From Amycolatopsis bartoniae (lineage in GTDB: Bacteria > Actinomycetota > Actinomycetes > Mycobacteriales > Pseudonocardiaceae), in contig NZ_JACHWH010000001.1 of NCBI RefSeq assembly GCF_014191255.1, forward strand, positions 620,001-684,000: a DNA stretch of 64,000 nucleotides. The letters are read 5' to 3'. Below are positions 25,028 to 34,019 of this stretch, piece after piece; the first letter of the stretch is position 1; each line of letters opens with the position of its first letter. Both the position numbers and the translations under genes were made by a program. Under the pieces are notes generated by a model. The model was not told where the DNA came from. It saw only the letters and a list, made by a program, of their open reading frames with translations, and made no database searches.

Positions 25028-26041
25028 GTGCGCCTAGGGGTACTCGACGTGGGGTCCAACACCGTGCATCTGCTGGTGGTGGACGCCCATCGTGGTGCCC
25101 ACCCGACGCCCATGCACTCGGAGAAGATCGTCCTGCGGCTCGCCGAGCAGATCACCAAGCACGGTGAGCTGAGCAAGGCGGGCGCGCAGGGCCTGGTCGA
25201 CGCCGTCGCGACGGCGAAGAAGTCGGCCGCCGAGCTGGGCTGCGAGGAGGTCATGGCGTTCGCGACGTCGGCCGTGCGCGAGGCGACCAACTCGGCGAAG
25301 GTGCTGCGCAAGGTCCGCGACGAGACGGGCATCGAGCTGAGAGCGCTTTCCGGGCCCGACGAGGCGCGGGTGACGTTCCTCGCGGTGCGCCGCTGGTTCG
25401 GCTGGTCGGCCGGGCAGCTGCTGGTGCTCGACATCGGCGGCGGCTCGCTCGAAGTGGCGATGGGCATGGACGAGGAGCCGGTGCTCGCGGAGTCGCTGCC
25501 GCTGGGCGCGGGCCGCACGACGCGGACCCGGTTCTCGCACGACCCGCCCAGCCGCTCGGAGCTCGTCGAGACCTCGGCGTGGCTCGACGAGCAGCTCGCG
25601 CCGCTCGCCCGCAAGGTCGCCGACCTCGGCGAACCGGACCGCGTGGTGGCCACGTCGAAGACCTTCCGCTCGCTGGCCAGGCTGGCCGGAGCGGCTCCCT
25701 CCGCCGCGGGCCCGCGGGTACGCCGTACCCTGTCCGACACCGCACTGCGGCAGCTCATCGCCTTCATCTCCCGGATGACGGCGGCCGACCTCGCCGAGCT
25801 GGAAGGCGTCAGCGCGAGCCGGGCCCACCAGCTGGTGGGCGGCGCGCTCGTGGCGCAGGCCGCGATGCGGGCGCTGTCGGTGCACGAGCTGGAGATCTGC
25901 CCGTGGGCTCTGCGAGAGGGGCTGATCCTGCGGCGACTGGACCGTTCGAACGGTACGGACGACACTGCACCGGACGCGTGGCGCAGTTCGTCGCGCGAAC
26001 GGACCGGTGACAGCACCCCGGTGGACGGGAGTGCGCGTTGA
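25028..26041 (+). CDS. Ppx/GppA exopolyphosphatase family protein
   Basis: A 337-residue member of the ASKHA fold. The phosphate-1 loop is LDVGSNTVHLLVVD at the N-terminus and the phosphate-2 loop is LVLDIGGGSLEV at about 135-146, with catalytic Glu region PDEARVTF. It is short like mycobacterial Ppx1 (Rv0496), which hydrolyses short polyphosphate, and lacks the C-terminal HD-type domain of long Ppx. Location just after senX3-regX3 links it to phosphate homeostasis. The last 35 residues are low-complexity. Confidence 0.88.
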   Translation: MRLGVLDVGSNTVHLLVVDAHRGAHPTPMHSEKIVLRLAEQITKHGELSKAGAQGLVDAVATAKKSAAELGCEEVMAFATSAVREATNSAKVLRKVRDETGIELRALSGPDEARVTFLAVRRWFGWSAGQLLVLDIGGGSLEVAMGMDEEPVLAESLPLGAGRTTRTRFSHDPPSRSELVETSAWLDEQLAPLARKVADLGEPDRVVATSKTFRSLARLAGAAPSAAGPRVRRTLSDTALRQLIAFISRMTAADLAELEGVSASRAHQLVGGALVAQAAMRALSVHELEICPWALREGLILRRLDRSNGTDDTAPDAWRSSSRERTGDSTPVDGSAR

Positions 26042-26154
26042 GGGCACGGTGGAAAGGTGGAAGGGATGCGTGAGGCGGTGCTGCACGTGTGCCGTGCCCG
26101 GAGCCGGGCTCGCAGGCTACCCGAGGACGAACGTGCGGTGGGGGTGAAACGCTG

Positions 26155-27744
26155 ATGAGTCGGGAAAGCGGTCAGGACCGCTCGCAGAAGACGGTCGCCG
26201 AGCTGCTCGCCCAGCACGGCGGGAACGTCGAGGGCAGGCGGCGGCACCGGCGTGCCGCCGAGGAGGACGACGAGCAGCAGCCGAACGGTGCCCCGAACGG
26301 CACCGAGGCGCCTCGACGGGCCCGCGGGGTCACCGACACCGGTCCGCACGCGATCATCGACCGGGTGCGCGGGGACAACCCGCCGCCGCCGAACGGCCGC
26401 CGCAACGGTGGTCGCCGGGCGCTGCCCGACGACGAGGCGCCGCCCGCGCCTCCGGTGCCGCCCGCCGCGCCGCGGCAGGACCCGGTCGCGCCGCCGCGGC
26501 CCAACGGCGTCCCGCCTTCAGGTGCGTTCCCCAGGCCCAACGGGGCGGTACCGCCGCCCAACGGCGCCGTGCCCCCGCCCGTGTCGGGCGCGTTCCCCAA
26601 GCCTCCGATCCCGCCCAAGGCGCCGGAGTCCGGTGGGTTCCCGCAGTCCGACTCTGGCGCGTTCCCGCAGCCGCCCGCCGCTCCGCCGGAGTCCGGCGCG
26701 TTCCCGCGGCCGCCGCAGGAGTCCGGCGCGTTCTCCCGGCCCGGCCCGGACTCGGGTGGTTTCCCCCGCCCGAACCTGGCGCCCCCGCCGGAGTCGGGCG
26801 CGTTCCCGCGGCCCGACGTCCAGGGCCGCCGCCCGCGCCTGCCGCAGCGCCCGCCCCAGGAGTCCGGCGCGCTGCCGCTGCCGGAGGACGGCCCTCGCGG
26901 TCCCGAGGAGACCCGTCAGGTGCAGCCGCTGCGCCGTCCGCCCACGGGCGGGCTGGCGGCGCGGCTCGACGGCGACGCCCCGGAGGACACGCCGGACCCC
27001 GGTCCTCCGCAGGGCGCGATGCCGAGTGGTGCGTTCCCCGCGCCGCCGCGCCGTATCCGCCGCGCGCCGGGCAGGCCGCCTGCCGAGCCCGAGCCGCACA
27101 CGGAGCAGTTCCAGGCCGTCAACGGCAAGCAGCCCCCGGAGGCCGCGGTCCCGCCGGACGCGCCGCCAGCCGGGCTGTCGCGCTGGCGCAGGCAGCGGGA
27201 CCACGCGGGCGCGGAGGACACCGAGGTCGGCGTGATGCCGGCCGTGCGCGACCAGCCCCCGCAACACCCGTCCGGGTTCGCGCGGCCGCCGCAGGCGCCC
27301 GAGGAGCCCCTCGAAGCCACCGGCTTCCACGACCCGTTCGCCGAGGACGACGACGACGTCGACGAGTTCGGTGAGTTCGGCGAGGCCGAGCCCGAGCGGC
27401 TCGGCGGCTACGACTACGAGCCCGAGGAGCGGGCCGAGGACGAGGACTACGCGGAGGAGGACGAGCCCGAGCGCGCGGCCTCGCCCGCGAAGCAGTGGCT
27501 GTCGATGGCCGCGCAGCTCGCGCTGGGCGTGCTCGGCGGTGCCGCCGTGTGGCTCGGCTTCAACTGGCTGTGGGGTCAGATCCCCGCCGCCGCGCTGGTC
27601 GTCGCGCTCGTGGTGATCATCGGTCTGGTGTGGATCGTGCGGAAGATCCGCCGCGCGGACGACATCCAGACGATGGTGCTCGCGGTGCTGGTCGGGCTGG
27701 TGGTCACGGTCTCACCCGCGGCCCTGCTGCTGCTGTCGCGTTGA
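26155..27744 (+). CDS. Large proline-rich protein with C-terminal membrane helices
   Basis: A 529-residue protein. Residues about 75-400 are Pro/Gly/Arg-rich with at least nine degenerate units of the form ESGAFPRP or SGAFPxP. An acidic stretch (about 385-440, DDDDVDEFGEFGE) and three hydrophobic helices (about 445-467, 473-493, 503-527) follow, so the long tail is cytoplasmic or exposed and anchored at the C-terminus. The position after ppx matches Rv0497. The TTGA overlap couples it to the isomerase gene. Start ATG 26155 was chosen over an upstream in-frame ATG at 26089 that lacks conserved sequence. Function unknown. Confidence 0.8.
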   Translation: MSRESGQDRSQKTVAELLAQHGGNVEGRRRHRRAAEEDDEQQPNGAPNGTEAPRRARGVTDTGPHAIIDRVRGDNPPPPNGRRNGGRRALPDDEAPPAPPVPPAAPRQDPVAPPRPNGVPPSGAFPRPNGAVPPPNGAVPPPVSGAFPKPPIPPKAPESGGFPQSDSGAFPQPPAAPPESGAFPRPPQESGAFSRPGPDSGGFPRPNLAPPPESGAFPRPDVQGRRPRLPQRPPQESGALPLPEDGPRGPEETRQVQPLRRPPTGGLAARLDGDAPEDTPDPGPPQGAMPSGAFPAPPRRIRRAPGRPPAEPEPHTEQFQAVNGKQPPEAAVPPDAPPAGLSRWRRQRDHAGAEDTEVGVMPAVRDQPPQHPSGFARPPQAPEEPLEATGFHDPFAEDDDDVDEFGEFGEAEPERLGGYDYEPEERAEDEDYAEEDEPERAASPAKQWLSMAAQLALGVLGGAAVWLGFNWLWGQIPAAALVVALVVIIGLVWIVRKIRRADDIQTMVLAVLVGLVVTVSPAALLLLSR

Positions 27745-28529
27745 TCCCGGTCGGGCTGTCGACCGCGTCGGTGTGGCCGTTGCGTGCCGGCACGGCCTTC
27801 GAGCTGGCCGCGGACCTCGGCTACGACGGGGTCGAGGTGATGGTCTGGGTCGATCCGTTGAGCCAGCACGTCCCCGAGCTGCGCCGGTGGTCGCGGCGCA
27901 CGGGGATGCCGGTGCTGTCGGTGCACTCGCCGTCGCTGCTGATCACGCAGCGGGTGTGGTCGCCGGATCCGGAGGTCCGGCTGCGCCGCAGCGTCGAGGC
28001 CGCCCTGGACCTGGAGGCGCGGACCGTCGTCGTGCACCCGCCGTTCCGGTGGCAGCGCCGCTACGGCGACGCGTTCGGCGACCTGGTGGCCGAGCTGGAG
28101 GACGAGAGCGGCATCGAGATCGCGGTCGAGAACATGTTCAAGGTGCGGCCACCAGGTGGCCGCAAGGACGCGCGGATGTCGGCGTTCCGGCCGTCGATCG
28201 ACCCCACCGACGTCGGCTACCGGCACTACACGCTGGATCTGTCGCACGCGGCCGCCGCTCAAATGGACGCGCTCGCGCTGGCCGACCGCATGGGAACGGG
28301 GCTCACCCACGTGCATCTCGCCGACGGCACGGGCGTACCGAAGGACGAGCACCTCGTGCCCGGTCGTGGCGGCCAGCCCTGCGCGGAACTGCTCGAAAAG
28401 CTCAGCAGCGAGCACTACGACGGGCAGATCGTGCTCGAAGTGAACACCCGGCGGGCGCCCAGCTCCGCGCATCGGATGAAGGACCTGGCCGAGGCCCTGT
28501 TGTTCGCCCGCTTCCACCTCGGCGACTGA
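27741..28529 (+). CDS. Sugar phosphate isomerase/epimerase family protein (TIM barrel)
   Basis: A 262-residue AP-endonuclease-2-type TIM barrel. Metal-binding residues are suggested by GYDGVEVMVW, VVHPPFRW (His), IAVENMFK (Glu), YTLDLSHA (Asp/His), THVHLADG and IVLEVNTR (Glu), together the pattern of xylose-isomerase-like enzymes. Substrate unknown. The TTG start at 27741 overlaps the previous stop. It corresponds to Rv0498 in mycobacteria, also between Rv0497 and proC. Confidence 0.82.
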   Translation: MIPVGLSTASVWPLRAGTAFELAADLGYDGVEVMVWVDPLSQHVPELRRWSRRTGMPVLSVHSPSLLITQRVWSPDPEVRLRRSVEAALDLEARTVVVHPPFRWQRRYGDAFGDLVAELEDESGIEIAVENMFKVRPPGGRKDARMSAFRPSIDPTDVGYRHYTLDLSHAAAAQMDALALADRMGTGLTHVHLADGTGVPKDEHLVPGRGGQPCAELLEKLSSEHYDGQIVLEVNTRRAPSSAHRMKDLAEALLFARFHLGD

Positions 28530-28610
28530 ACACGCGACAAGATCAACTTCACTCGGTTCGCGCCGTCCGGAGCATGGGCTTCCGATATGTGACCCCGTAA
28601 AGTTTCGTCC

Positions 28611-29537
28611 GTGAACCCGTTGCGCTCGCTGATCCTCGCCGCCGCCGGAAGCGACACGGTCCGCCGTGTGGTGACCGGGGCGCCCGCCACGAGAGGTGTC
28701 GTCGACCGCTTCATCGCGGGGGAGACCGTCACCGACGCCCTCGCCGTCGTCACCCGCCTGGCCGAGGACGGCCTCTACGTCACGCTCGACCACCTGGGGG
28801 AGCACACCGAGGACGTGCAGCAGGCGGAAGAGGCGGTCCAGGCGTGCCTCGGCCTGCTGGACCGGCTGCACAGCGAGGGCCTGTCGGTGCGCGCGGAGGT
28901 CAGCCTCAAGCTGTCCGCGATCGGGCTCGGGCTCGACGAGAAGCTCGCGCTCGACAACGCGTACCGCGTCTGCGCCGCCGCCGAGCAGTGCGCGACGACG
29001 GTGACGCTGGACATGGAGGAGTACGACAGCGTCGACGCGACCCTCCGCGTGCACGCGGAGCTGCGGCGCACGTGGCCGTGGGTCGGCGCGGTGCTGCAGT
29101 CGTACCTGAAACGCACGGAGGCCGACGCGGTCGCGCTCGCGCAGCCCGACTCGCGGGTGCGGCTGTGCAAGGGGGCCTACGCGGCCGGCGCGGGGGTAGC
29201 CCATCCGGGTGGACACGAGGTCGACCTGAGCTACGTCCGTGCGGCGAACACCCTGCTGGCCGGGGATGGTTACCCCATGTTCGCCACGCACGACCCACGG
29301 TTGATCCCGCTGCTGCGGGAGCGCGTCCACTGGTACGGCCGCAAGCAGGGCACGTACGAGTACCAGATGCTCTACGGCGTCCGGCCCGACGAGCAGCGGC
29401 GCCTCGCGGCCGAGGGGGAGACCGTGCGCGTGTACGTGCCGTTCGGGCGCAATTCGTACGGATACCTCATGCGGCGGCTGGCCGAACGGCCCGCGAACCT
29501 GGCCTTCTTCCTGCGCTCACTGGCCAGCCGTTCGTGA
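28611..29537 (+). CDS. Proline dehydrogenase (monofunctional PutA-type)
   Basis: A 308-residue FAD enzyme oxidising proline to delta-1-pyrroline-5-carboxylate. It shows the EVSLKLSAIGLGLD motif, TLDMEEYDSVDATL, LQSYLKRTEADA, RLCKGAYAAG and a C-terminal YVPFGRNSYGYLMRRLAERP, where the RRxxERP binds substrate carboxylate. Length suits the short actinobacterial ProDH. No P5C dehydrogenase is adjacent. It lies two genes before proC, so a proline/P5C cycle could be closed locally. The GTG start is at 28611. Confidence 0.92.
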   Translation: MNPLRSLILAAAGSDTVRRVVTGAPATRGVVDRFIAGETVTDALAVVTRLAEDGLYVTLDHLGEHTEDVQQAEEAVQACLGLLDRLHSEGLSVRAEVSLKLSAIGLGLDEKLALDNAYRVCAAAEQCATTVTLDMEEYDSVDATLRVHAELRRTWPWVGAVLQSYLKRTEADAVALAQPDSRVRLCKGAYAAGAGVAHPGGHEVDLSYVRAANTLLAGDGYPMFATHDPRLIPLLRERVHWYGRKQGTYEYQMLYGVRPDEQRRLAAEGETVRVYVPFGRNSYGYLMRRLAERPANLAFFLRSLASRS

Positions 29538-30361
29538 GCACCCTGGAGGCCCAGGACCCCGCGTCCTTCGAGGTGGCGTGCGCGGTGAGGTCCCTGGGAG
29601 ACGGCACTCTGACCGCCGACCTTCGCCCTGAGTGGTCGATCGGTAACCACCCGCACGGGGGATTTCTGATGTCCCTGCTCGCGAAGGCCGCGGTCGCGGT
29701 GCTCGCCGAGCGCGGTGAGCCCGCCGCCGAGCCGCTCGTGGTGAGCGCCGAGTTCCTGCGCCCGCCCGCGATCGGCCCCGTGCTGCTCCGGACCGACCTG
29801 CGCAAGGTCGGCCGCCGCGCCACGGTGGTCGCGGTGCGGCTGGAGCAGCGCGGACGCAGCTGCGTCGAGGCGAGCGTCACGGCCGGGCGGCTGCCGATCC
29901 GCCGTCCTGAGTGGAGCGACCTGGCGCCGATGCCCGCCGAACCGCCGCCGCGGGCGATCCCGCTGGGCGGCGACACCGCCGAAGGCGTCTTCCACCTGGC
30001 GAAGGGCTGCGACGTGCGGCTCGACCCGGCCACCGCCGGCTACCTCACGGGCCGCACCGGCGAGCCGCCGCGGCTGAGGCTGTGGGTGCGGCCGCGGCAC
30101 GTCGTGCCGGACCCGTACTTCGCGCTGCTCGCCGGCGATGTGAATCCGCCCGTGGTGTTCAACCTCGGCCGCTTCGGCTGGGCGCCGACAGTGCAGCTGA
30201 CGGCGATGCTGCGGGCCCGGCCCGCGAACGGCTGGCTGCGGGTGCAGGTCGAGTGCCGCTCGGTGCACGAGGCGTGGTTCGACTCGGACGCGACGGTGAT
30301 CGACTCGGCCGGACGGCTCGTCTGCCAGGCCCGGCAGCTGGCGCTGGCGCCCTCGCCTTAA
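29534..30361 (+). CDS. Acyl-CoA thioesterase family protein (TesB-like double hotdog)
   Basis: A 275-residue protein with two hotdog repeats. The first has RPEWSIGNHPHGGFLMSLLAKA (hydrophobic helix with His-Gly-Gly) and SAEFLRPPAIGPVLLRTD; the second has GRFGWAPTVQLTAML and VQVECRSVHEAWFDSDATVID, with the DSDATVID segment typical of TesB-like enzymes. The GTG start overlaps the proline dehydrogenase stop by 4 bases. Actual acyl substrate is unknown. Confidence 0.82.
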   Translation: MSTLEAQDPASFEVACAVRSLGDGTLTADLRPEWSIGNHPHGGFLMSLLAKAAVAVLAERGEPAAEPLVVSAEFLRPPAIGPVLLRTDLRKVGRRATVVAVRLEQRGRSCVEASVTAGRLPIRRPEWSDLAPMPAEPPPRAIPLGGDTAEGVFHLAKGCDVRLDPATAGYLTGRTGEPPRLRLWVRPRHVVPDPYFALLAGDVNPPVVFNLGRFGWAPTVQLTAMLRARPANGWLRVQVECRSVHEAWFDSDATVIDSAGRLVCQARQLALAPSP

Positions 30362-30370
30362 TCTCCAAGC

Positions 30371-31168
30371 ATGACGACCATCGCTGTGCTGGGTGCGGGA
30401 AAGATCGGTGAGGCGCTGCTGGCCGGGCTGCTCAAGGGCGGCCGCAGCGCGGACGAGCTGCTGTTCACCGAGCGGCATCCGGAGCGCGCGGCCGAGCTGA
30501 CCGGGCAGTACGGCATCGCGGGCGTCGAGGTCGACGAGGCGGCCAAGCGGGCGGACGTGCTGTTCGTCGCCGTCAAGCCGCAGGACATCGAGCCGGTGCT
30601 GACGGAGCTGGCGCCCGTCGTGGGCCCGTCGTCGCTCGTCGTGTCGCTGTGCGCGGGCCTGCCGACGGCGCTGTACGAGCGCCGCCTGCCCGAGGGCGTC
30701 CCGGTCGTGCGGGTCATGCCGAACACGCCGATGGTGGTCGGCGAGGCGATGAGCGCGATCTCGCCGGGTACGCACGCCACTCCGGAGCACCTGGCGCTGG
30801 TCAAGGAGCTGCTGTCGTCGGTCGGCCAGGTCATCGAGGTGCCCGAGAAGCAGCAGGACGCGGTCACCGCGTTGTCCGGTTCCGGCCCGGCGTACTTCTT
30901 CTACCTGGTCGAGGCCATGATCGACGCCGGGATCCTGCTCGGCCTGCCGCGGGCGGTCGCGGAGAAGCTGATCGTGCAGTCGGCCGTCGGCGCGGCGAAG
31001 ATGCTGGCGCAGAGCAGCGAGCACCCGGTGATCCTCCGCGAGGCGGTCACATCCCCCGCAGGCACCACGATCAACGCGATCCGCGAGCTGGAGAAGCACG
31101 GCGTCCGTGCGGCGCTGCTGGACGCGATCGAGGCCGCGCGGGACCGTTCGATCGAACTCGGCAAGTGA
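30371..31168 (+). CDS. proC: Pyrroline-5-carboxylate reductase
   Basis: A 265-residue enzyme catalysing the last step of proline synthesis with NAD(P)H. The Rossmann loop is VLGAGKIGEALLAG. The family signatures are MPNTPMVVGEAMSAI and the C-terminal substrate helix SGSGPAYFFYLVEAM, SPAGTTINAIRELE. It starts 10 bases after the thioesterase gene. The order sugar isomerase, proC, small HTH and bS22 is the same as in mycobacteria (Rv0498-Rv0500B). Confidence 0.96.
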   Translation: MTTIAVLGAGKIGEALLAGLLKGGRSADELLFTERHPERAAELTGQYGIAGVEVDEAAKRADVLFVAVKPQDIEPVLTELAPVVGPSSLVVSLCAGLPTALYERRLPEGVPVVRVMPNTPMVVGEAMSAISPGTHATPEHLALVKELLSSVGQVIEVPEKQQDAVTALSGSGPAYFFYLVEAMIDAGILLGLPRAVAEKLIVQSAVGAAKMLAQSSEHPVILREAVTSPAGTTINAIRELEKHGVRAALLDAIEAARDRSIELGK

Positions 31169-31403
31169 CGCTGCGTCGAAGGCGATGTGACGCACCGCTG
31201 CGCCGTTCGGCGTCGCAACCGGGCAATTCCGGCCGGTCCGGGTCGACAATGCGCAGGTGACCGAGCCCGTACGGACCAATTCGCGCAAGAGACGTCGCAT
31301 TGGTCCCACCAGTCCCGCTACCCTCAGGGATTAAGCACGTGCGTGTCGAACCGCCGGTGGGGAAGCCGAGCGGCACGATGCGTGTCGAAGGGCACGGTGA
31401 CGT

Positions 31404-31616
31404 ATGCCGTCGAACAAGAAGGACGTGCCCGCTGTCGGGCAGGTCCAGTTCCTGACGGTCGCCGAGGTGGCCTCGCTGATGCGGGTCTCCAAGATGACCG
31501 TCTACCGCCTCGTGCATTCGGGCGAGCTGCCGGCCGTAAGGGTCGGCAAATCGTTCCGGGTGCCGGAGAAGGCGGTGCACGAATACCTGGAAGGCGCCTA
31601 TTTCGACGTCGGCTAG
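31404..31616 (+). CDS. Small BldC/excisionase-type helix-turn-helix DNA-binding protein
   Basis: A 70-residue MerR-like single-domain HTH: FLTVAEVASLMRVSKMTVYRL is the HTH and RVGKSFRVPEKAVHEYLE the wing. The same small gene lies between proC and bS22 in M. tuberculosis (Rv0500A) and a Streptomyces relative exists. Such proteins bind direct repeats cooperatively, like BldC. It has its own roughly 235-base upstream region (31169-31403), with no other gene in it. Targets unknown. Confidence 0.88.
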   Translation: MPSNKKDVPAVGQVQFLTVAEVASLMRVSKMTVYRLVHSGELPAVRVGKSFRVPEKAVHEYLEGAYFDVG

Positions 31617-31742
31617 GTAGGGGGTGTGCGCTTGCCCGGAGAGCCCGAGGGTAATCTGGGAGACCGCTCGCGCCTGTGCGCTCCAACCGATGGACGCTGC
31701 GCCGGGCAGCGTCGGATCGACGGGAAACGTGAAGGAGCACCT

Positions 31743-31844
31743 GTGGGCTCGGTCATCAAGAAGCGCCGCAAGCGCATGTCCAAGAAGAAGCACCGCAAGC
31801 TGCTGCGCCGTACGCGGATGCAGCGTCGCAAGCAGGGCAAGTGA
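31743..31844 (+). CDS. Small ribosomal subunit protein bS22 (AURKAIP1/COX24-domain, 33 aa)
   Basis: A 33-residue, extremely basic peptide: [19 protein letters not shown], then [14 protein letters not shown]. This is the actinobacterial AURKAIP1/COX24-type protein seen as bS22 in the mycobacterial 30S subunit (Rv0500B position). The GTG start at 31743 has AAGGAG 6 bases upstream. A strong terminator follows. It is easy to miss because of its length. Confidence 0.92.
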   Translation: MGSVIKKRRKRMSKKKHRKLLRRTRMQRRKQGK

Positions 31845-31866
31845 GGTCCTGAGCGACCGCTTCTTC

Positions 31867-31897
31867 GCGACCCGTCCGGGCCACCCGGGCGGGTCGC
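31867..31897 (+). terminator. Strong hairpin terminator after the bS22 gene
   Basis: Fourteen-base arms (31867-31880 and 31884-31897) pair with one G-T pair around a CCA loop. It begins 22 bases after the stop codon. Confidence 0.75.
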
Positions 31898-32017
31898 TGC
31901 CGTTTGAGTGAAGTCGCTGACCTGCGTGAATACCAGGTGAGAGCCCCTGACTTCGGCCCGACGACGGAGTAACATCGCACCGCCGCCGAAACTCGAGCCC
32001 TGTCGTCAGGGGGTTGA

Positions 32018-33061
32018 ATGCCGTCCAGAGTAGTGCTCGTCACCGGGGTCGGAGGTGAGCTCGGTGGGCGCCTGCTGGCGCGGCTGGGCACCAACCCGGA
32101 GTTCGAACGCGTGCTCGGTGTGGACACCACGCCGCCGCCGCAGCAGGTCCAGCGCAGGCTCGGCCGCGCCGAGTTCGTGCGCGCCGACATCCGCAACCCG
32201 CTGATCGCGAAGATCCTCGCGGACGCGCACGTCGACACGGTCGTGCACGCGGCCACCATGTGCCACCCGGCCGCACCCGTCCGCCGGGGCGCGCTGAAGG
32301 AAGTCAACGTCATCGGCACCATGCGGCTGCTCGCCGCGTGCCAGCGTTCGGCGTCGGTGCGCAAGCTCGTCGTCAAGTCCACTGCCGCGGTCTACGGGGC
32401 CGGCGCGCGCTCGCCCGCGGTGTGCACGGAGGACTCGGAGCTGATCCCGGCGTCGAGCACGGGTTACGCCAAGGATGCCATCGAGATGGAGGGCTACGTC
32501 CGTGGCGTGGCCCGGCGCCGTCCCGACCTCACGGTCACCACGCTGCGGTTCGCGCACGTCGTCGGGCCGGAGGTGGACACCGTGCTGGCCCGGTACTTCG
32601 CGCTGCCGGTGGTGCCGACCGTGCTCGGCTACGACGCCCGCCTGCAGCTGCTGCACCCCGCGGACGCGCTCGCCGTGCTGGAGCGGGCGACGCTGGGGGA
32701 CCGGCCGGGCGTGTTCAACGTCGCCGCGGACGGGGTACTCACCCTCGCACAGGCCGTCCGGAGGGCGGGCCGGGTCGAGCTGCCGGTGCCGCGATCGCTG
32801 ATTCCCTCGGTCGCGAAGGTCCTGCGCGGTGCGCGGGTGGTCGACTTCTCCGCCGACCAGGTGCGGCTGCTGAACTACGGCCGGGTCGTGGACACCACGC
32901 GGCTGAAGGAGGTCTTCGGCTTCCGTCCGCGCTGGACCACGGCCGCGGCGTTCGACGACTACGTGCGCGGCCGCGGGCTGCGCCCCGTCGTGGACGGTGC
33001 CCGGCTGGCCGCGGTGGCGGGCCGGATGCTCACCGCCGCCGCGACGGGTCAGGCCAGATGA
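32018..33061 (+). CDS. NAD-dependent epimerase/dehydratase (extended SDR, GalE2-like)
   Basis: A 347-residue extended SDR with TGVGGELGGRLLARL (cofactor loop), an Asp-containing VLGVDTTPP after strand 2, KSTAAVYGAGARS (Ser region) and a YAKDAIEME (YxxxK) motif. The C-terminal half binds the sugar nucleotide. It corresponds to Rv0501, annotated galE2, but UDP-galactose activity is not shown by the sequence. It lies just upstream of an acyltransferase gene (22-base gap), which suggests envelope glycolipid work. Confidence 0.85.
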   Translation: MPSRVVLVTGVGGELGGRLLARLGTNPEFERVLGVDTTPPPQQVQRRLGRAEFVRADIRNPLIAKILADAHVDTVVHAATMCHPAAPVRRGALKEVNVIGTMRLLAACQRSASVRKLVVKSTAAVYGAGARSPAVCTEDSELIPASSTGYAKDAIEMEGYVRGVARRRPDLTVTTLRFAHVVGPEVDTVLARYFALPVVPTVLGYDARLQLLHPADALAVLERATLGDRPGVFNVAADGVLTLAQAVRRAGRVELPVPRSLIPSVAKVLRGARVVDFSADQVRLLNYGRVVDTTRLKEVFGFRPRWTTAAAFDDYVRGRGLRPVVDGARLAAVAGRMLTAAATGQAR

Positions 33062-33083
33062 CGACGAATCCAGGAGCGGACGA

Positions 33084-34016
33084 GTGACCACCAGCGCGGA
33101 AGCCAAGGTCATCCCCCTGCGCCGGCCGCACGAGCAGCCGTCGCGTCCCGTCCAGGCCGTGTCCGCGGCGCCGGAACCCGAGGTGGATCCGGTCACGCGG
33201 GCGCTGGCCTTCCTGCGCAACCGCCTGACCGGTGACTACGAGGTCGACGAGTTCGGCTTCGACCGGGAGCTGACCGACAATGTGCTGCTGCCGCCGCTGC
33301 GGCTGCTGTACGAGAAGTGGTTCCGCGTCACCACCGTGGGCATCGACAACGTGCCGAAGGAGGGCGGGGCGCTCATCGTGTGCAACCACTCGGGCGCGCT
33401 GCCGTTCGACGCGGTGATGACGGCGGTCGCGGTGCACGACGAGCACCCGGCGCACCGGTACCTGCGGATGCTCGGCGCGGACCTCGTGTTTCGCACCCCG
33501 TTGCTCGGCGCGCTGGCGCGCAAGTCCGGCCAGACGCTCGCGTGCCACCCGGACGCCGAGCGGCTGCTGTGCTCGGGCGAGCTGGTCGGCGTGTGGCCGG
33601 AGGGCTTCAAGGGCATCGGGAAACCGTTTTCGGCGCGGTACAAACTGCAGCGCTTCGGCCGCGGCGGCTTCGTGTCGGCGGCGCTGCGGACGGGCGTGCC
33701 GATCGTGCCTTGCGCGATCGTGGGGGCCGAGGAGATCTACCCGAAGATCGGAGACCTCAAGCCGCTCGCCCGGCTGCTGGGGCTGCCGTACTTCCCGGTG
33801 ACGCCGTTCTTCCCGCTGCTGGGCCCGCTGGGCGCCATCCCGCTGCCGACGAAGTGGACGATCGAGTTCGGCGAGCCGCTGCGAACGGACCACATCCCGC
33901 CGGAGGACCACGACGACCCGATGCTGGTCTTCAACCTGACGGACCAGGTGCGCGAGTCGATCCAGCAGACCCTGTACCGCCGCCTGGCCGACCGGCGGAG
34001 CGTCTTTCAGGGTTGA
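33084..34016 (+). CDS. Lysophospholipid acyltransferase family protein
   Basis: A 310-residue membrane-associated acyltransferase. After a 40-residue variable N-terminus come LIVCNHSGALPFDAVM (NHx4D equivalent, NHSGALPFD), the ADLVFRTPLLG helix, GVWPEGFKGIGKPF (PEG motif) and VPIVPCAIVGAEEIYP. GTG 33084 has AGGAG about 7 bases upstream. It matches Rv0502 by order. The substrate is probably a lysolipid or a glycolipid intermediate. It is convergent with the HAD hydrolase gene, 3 bases apart. Confidence 0.85.
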   Translation: MTTSAEAKVIPLRRPHEQPSRPVQAVSAAPEPEVDPVTRALAFLRNRLTGDYEVDEFGFDRELTDNVLLPPLRLLYEKWFRVTTVGIDNVPKEGGALIVCNHSGALPFDAVMTAVAVHDEHPAHRYLRMLGADLVFRTPLLGALARKSGQTLACHPDAERLLCSGELVGVWPEGFKGIGKPFSARYKLQRFGRGGFVSAALRTGVPIVPCAIVGAEEIYPKIGDLKPLARLLGLPYFPVTPFFPLLGPLGAIPLPTKWTIEFGEPLRTDHIPPEDHDDPMLVFNLTDQVRESIQQTLYRRLADRRSVFQG

Positions 34017-34019
34017 GGG

